Shown: one piece after another, positions 61,556-64,000 of the stretch
Position numbering within the stretch: position 1 is the stretch's first letter
Layout: every line of letters starts with the position of its first letter
Assembly (NCBI GenBank): GCA_043721915.1
Contig: JAYSPV010000005.1
Coordinates: 1 to 64,000, forward strand
Direction of reading: 5' to 3'
Origin: UBA668 sp043721915
GTDB lineage: Bacteria; Actinomycetota; Acidimicrobiia; Acidimicrobiales; Ilumatobacteraceae
DNA length: 64,000 nt
Translations under genes and position numbers: made by a program
The notes under the pieces: model-generated
The model's input: only the letters and a program-made list of their open reading frames with translations
Databases searched by the model: none
What the model was told of the DNA's origin: nothing

Positions 61556-61662
61556 GCGTTGACCCTACACCTCTGCGGCAGCGACTCGTCGCCGCCGATC
61601 GCTGGTACGACAGCGCGCCCGGCGGCAGCCGTTGCTAGCGTCTTGGGTACAACTGAATAACC

Positions 61663-61802
61663 CCCTGCGGGGTTGGGTGAAATTCCCTATCGGCGGTGAA
61701 AGCCCGCGAACCCCACACGACAAACGTCAGCAACTTCGACGTGTGTGGGGCCGATCCGGTGAGATTCCGGGGCCGACGGTCATAGTCCGGATGGGAGCAG
61801 GG
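61663..61802 (+). promoter_or_regulatory. FMN riboswitch (RFN element)
   Basis: The leader has the conserved RFN blocks in order: GGGTGAAATTCCCTATCGGC, GGTGAAAGCCCGCGA, CCGGTGAGATTCC and CCGACGGTCATAGTCC followed by GGATGGGAG. Closing P1 arms CCCTGC (61663-61668) and GCAGGG (61797-61802) are visible. A variable arm of about 40 nt contains an ACACG/CGTGT pair. It lies 122 nt before ribE and should turn down riboflavin synthesis genes when FMN is high. Confidence 0.96.
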
Positions 61803-61846
61803 TTTTCGCATGCGATTCGGTCGCGCCGCCATGTCCGTGAACGGGC

Positions 61847-61863
61847 AGGCGGCTCTGCCGCCT
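61847..61863 (+). terminator. Leader hairpin between riboswitch and ribE
   Basis: AGGCGGC and GCCGCCT form a 7-bp stem with loop TCT in the ribE leader, 45 nt after the riboswitch. It may be the expression platform, acting on termination or translation. Confidence 0.4.
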
Positions 61864-61924
61864 TGTCCGCGTTGCCGTACTTCTGCACACCTCGCACCCG
61901 GCAACGAGAGGACAGGACTGGCTG

Positions 61925-62503
61925 ATGTTCACAGGAATCGTGGAAGAGATGGGCGAGGTGGCCGCGTTCGACGGCGGCCGACTGCGCATCGCCGCGCACA
62001 CCGTGTTGGAAGATGTGCACCTGGGCGACTCGATCGCCGTCAACGGATGCTGCCTCACGCTGGTGGCGCAAGGCGACGACTGGTGGGAGGCCGACGTCAG
62101 CGACGAGACGCTGGCCCGCACCAGCCTGCGCGGCATCGCCGTCGGCTCATCGCTGAACCTCGAACGGTCGGTCCGCCTCGCCGACCGGCTGGGCGGCCAC
62201 ATGGTGCAGGGCCACGTCGACGGTGTCGGCGAGGTGCTCGCACCCGTCCCCGACCTGCAGGTGCGCATCCCCACCGAGTTGATGCGGTACGTCGTGGAGA
62301 AGGGTTCGATCACTGTCGATGGCGTCAGCCTGACCGTCGTCGCACCGACAGTCGACACGTTCACGGTGGCGATCATCCCCCACACCTCGGCTGTGACCAC
62401 GCTGGGTGCCAAGCAACCCGGCGACCGGGTGAACATCGAGGTGGATGTGCTCGCCAAGTACGTCGAGCGCCTGCTCGCCGACCGCCTCGATCGGGCACTG
62501 TGA
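61925..62503 (+). CDS. ribE: Riboflavin synthase alpha chain
   Basis: This 192-residue enzyme makes riboflavin from two 6,7-dimethyl-8-ribityllumazine molecules. It is built of two lumazine-binding repeats: MFTGIVEEMG, SIAVNGCCLTLV in the first, and GHVDGVGEV, ITVDGVSLTVV in the second. It is under the FMN riboswitch. Its stop overlaps the ribB start in TGATG. The ATG at 61925 follows an AGGACAGGACTG stretch. Confidence 0.95.
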   Translation: MFTGIVEEMGEVAAFDGGRLRIAAHTVLEDVHLGDSIAVNGCCLTLVAQGDDWWEADVSDETLARTSLRGIAVGSSLNLERSVRLADRLGGHMVQGHVDGVGEVLAPVPDLQVRIPTELMRYVVEKGSITVDGVSLTVVAPTVDTFTVAIIPHTSAVTTLGAKQPGDRVNIEVDVLAKYVERLLADRLDRAL

Positions 62504-63141
62504 TGAGCGCCTTCGACGACATCACCAGCGCGATCGCCCACATTGCACGCGGCGGCATCGTGGTGGTCGCGGATGACGAGGACCGCGAGAACGAGGGCGA
62601 TCTGATCATGGCCGCCGACGCCGCGACCCCGGCGGCGATCGCGTTCTTCGTGCGCTACACGTCCGGCGTGATCTGCGCCGCCCTGCCGGCCGAGCGCTGT
62701 GATGCGCTCGAACTGCCGCTGATGGTGCCCCCCGCCGACAACGCAGACCAGTTCGGCACGGCCTTCACGGTGACGGTCGATCTGGCCCACGGCACCACGA
62801 CGGGCATCTCCGCAGCCGACCGGGCCGCCACGTTGCGAGCACTGGCCGACCCCGCCACGCGGCCGGTCGACCTGCACCGCCCGGGCCACATCTTCCCCCT
62901 CCGCGCACGGCCCGGCGGGGTGCTCGAACGGCCCGGTCACACCGAGGCCGCAGTCGACCTCGCCCGCCTCGCCGGCCGCGAACCGGCCGGCGTGCTCAGC
63001 GAACTCGTGCTCGACGACGGGAGCATGGCCCGGCTGCCCGACCTGGTGCTGTTCGCCCGCGCACACGGGCTGCCACTGATCTCCATCGCCGACCTCATCA
63101 TCCACCGCCACCGCCACGACCTGGCGACCATCGCACAGTAA
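62503..63141 (+). CDS. ribB: 3,4-dihydroxy-2-butanone-4-phosphate synthase
   Basis: This 212-residue enzyme converts ribulose 5-phosphate to the four-carbon unit of the lumazine ring. It has the acidic loop VADDEDRENEGDLIMAA and the motif RPGHIFPLRARPGG. It lacks the GTP cyclohydrolase II domain that many actinobacterial RibBA fusions carry, so ribA must be elsewhere. The frame extends upstream to 61810 only as antisense-like sequence over ribE and was cut at the ATG overlapping the ribE stop. Confidence 0.95.
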   Translation: MSAFDDITSAIAHIARGGIVVVADDEDRENEGDLIMAADAATPAAIAFFVRYTSGVICAALPAERCDALELPLMVPPADNADQFGTAFTVTVDLAHGTTTGISAADRAATLRALADPATRPVDLHRPGHIFPLRARPGGVLERPGHTEAAVDLARLAGREPAGVLSELVLDDGSMARLPDLVLFARAHGLPLISIADLIIHRHRHDLATIAQ

Positions 63142-63153
63142 GGACACCCGACC

Positions 63154-63624
63154 ATGACCACCTACCACGGACAGACCAACGCCACCGGCCTTCGCATCGC
63201 ACTGGTGTGCAGCCGGTTCAACGACCTCATCGTCGGGCGCCTCGAGTCGGGTGCCCGAGACGCGCTCACCCGCGCGGGCGCCGACCCCTCCACGATCGAC
63301 ACCGTGTGGGTGCCCGGCGCGTGGGAGATCCCGGTCGCCGCGCAGGCGCTGGCGGCGACAGGCCGCTACGACGCGATCGTCGGCCTCGGCGCTGTCATGC
63401 GCGGCGCCACCTACCACTTCGAGGTGATCGCCAACCACAGTGCCGCCGGACTCGCCCGCGTCGCCCACGACTCCGGCGTCGTCGTCACCAATGGCATCAT
63501 CACGGTCGACACCATGGATCAGGCGCTGGAGCGCGCCGGCAGCAAGGCCGGCAACAAGGGCGCCGACGCTGCGATGGCCGCGGTCGAGACGGTGAACGTG
63601 ATCCGAGCTGCCCTCGCCGGCTGA
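63154..63624 (+). CDS. ribH: 6,7-dimethyl-8-ribityllumazine synthase
   Basis: This 156-residue enzyme condenses the four-carbon phosphate with the pyrimidine intermediate to give lumazine, the RibE substrate. Visible motifs are RFNDLIVGRLESGARD, VPGAWEIPVAAQAL and VGLGAVMRGATYHFEVIAN. It starts 12 nt after the ribB stop with an AAGGA site, as the third gene of the riboswitch-controlled unit. Confidence 0.95.
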   Translation: MTTYHGQTNATGLRIALVCSRFNDLIVGRLESGARDALTRAGADPSTIDTVWVPGAWEIPVAAQALAATGRYDAIVGLGAVMRGATYHFEVIANHSAAGLARVAHDSGVVVTNGIITVDTMDQALERAGSKAGNKGADAAMAAVETVNVIRAALAG

Positions 63625-63681
63625 GCTCGTCTGCTGAACGCGTCGACTGGTTGGGGCCCGCCTGCCAGCGGAGCCTCGCCA

Positions 63682-64000
63682 CTACACGCGTTCGATGATG
63701 GTGGCGGTGGCCATGCCGCCGCCGGTGCACATCGTCACCAGGCCGGTCTGCAGGTCGCGACGCTCGAGCTCGTCGAGCAGCGTGCCGATCAGCATCGCCC
63801 CGGTGGCGCCGATCGGGTGGCCCAGCGCCATGGCGCCACCGTTGACGTTGACCGTGTCCCAATCGGCGCCGGTGTGGCGCAACCACTTCATCAGCACTGC
63901 GGCGAACGCCTCGTTGACCTCGAACAGGTCGATGTCGGCGAGCGTCATCCCGGCCTTGCGTAGCACCAGGTCGGTGGCCGGCCCGGGGGCCGTCAGCATG
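63682..64000 (-). CDS. Thiolase (acetyl-CoA acetyltransferase), C-terminal part
   Basis: The frame is open to the right window edge and covers the last roughly 105 residues of a thiolase. It has EVNEAFAAVLMKWLRHTG, the GGAMALGHPIGATGAM motif with the catalytic His, and CTGGGMATATIIERV with the second active-site Cys. The N-terminal nucleophile is outside the window. It degrades or makes beta-ketoacyl-CoA, consistent with the acyl-CoA dehydrogenase and ETF genes in the window. Confidence 0.9.
   Translation of the reverse strand, partial: MLTAPGPATDLVLRKAGMTLADIDLFEVNEAFAAVLMKWLRHTGADWDTVNVNGGAMALGHPIGATGAMLIGTLLDELERRDLQTGLVTMCTGGGMATATIIERV

Noticed and set aside
60083..61660. Plus-strand open frame of 525 codons
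   Set aside because: Antisense to the DUF4157 gene, whose frame carries the HELTH and HEGMH motifs.
1..64000. CRISPR arrays, tRNA or rRNA genes, prophage or integrase genes
   Set aside because: No regularly spaced repeats, no cloverleaf-like segments or rRNA motifs, and no integrase or phage structural genes were seen.

Overview
The window is high-GC actinobacterial DNA, most likely from the class Acidimicrobiia (Ilumatobacter-like). The taxonomic call is an inference. It rests on a mycothione reductase (mycothiol chemistry), mycofactocin genes, Thr-rich linkers in exported lipoproteins, LytR_C domains, a HelZ-like SNF2 helicase, and very tight gene packing with repeated ATGA start/stop overlaps. 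About 60 protein genes are supported. No tRNA, rRNA, CRISPR array or intact insertion sequence was seen.

Layout, left part (1-21 kb). A truncated molybdopterin oxidoreductase diverges from a fixB-fixC-fixX-fixA electron-transfer operon. A 14-TM drug-type MFS pump diverges from a TetR regulator. The TetR gene leads into a membrane-anchored beta-propeller protein and then mftE-mftF, two mycofactocin maturation genes; the precursor and radical-SAM genes are not in the window. Then come a DUF4395 protein, an alanine-racemase-like enzyme with a DUF418 membrane protein, a lower-GC patch with a small secreted protein, a zinc metallopeptidase, a 2OG-Fe(II) oxygenase/ROK kinase pair, a lipoprotein, an ECF sigma/anti-sigma pair with an acidic exported protein, and ung.

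Middle part (21-40 kb). A three-gene branched-chain-amino-acid-type ABC transporter is built from fused proteins: a solute-binding protein, an MFS-LivF-LivG fusion and a LivH-LivM fusion. Next are a LytR_C lipoprotein, a YihY/BrkB membrane protein, an SRPBCC protein, an exported M15 peptidase with three C-terminal repeats, a GH3 glycosidase with a PA14 insert, a membrane protein beside a possible carotenoid-oxygenase remnant, an OmpR-type two-component system with a secreted helical protein, and mycothione reductase.

Right part (40-64 kb). Superoxide dismutase is followed by a second ECF sigma/anti-sigma pair whose anti-sigma candidate ends in a LytR_C-like domain. Then come a Cys-rich conserved protein, an acyl-CoA dehydrogenase, a DUF4143 ATPase behind a direct repeat, an SNF2 helicase coupled to a small protein, a Rieske oxygenase, a SigK/RskA-type pair with a SigK-like promoter, a znuABC-type metal importer, divergent glgC/glgA, an orphan DUF4157 (eCIS-core) protein with a second zincin motif and a small partner gene, an FMN riboswitch with ribE-ribB-ribH, and the end of a thiolase.

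The most unusual features are the MFS-LivF-LivG fusion transporter, the DUF4157 double-metalloprotease-like protein with its neighbour, the split mycofactocin locus, the anti-sigma/LytR_C architecture, and a 39-nt two-copy palindromic repeat. All calls come from reading the sequence; no database search was run.
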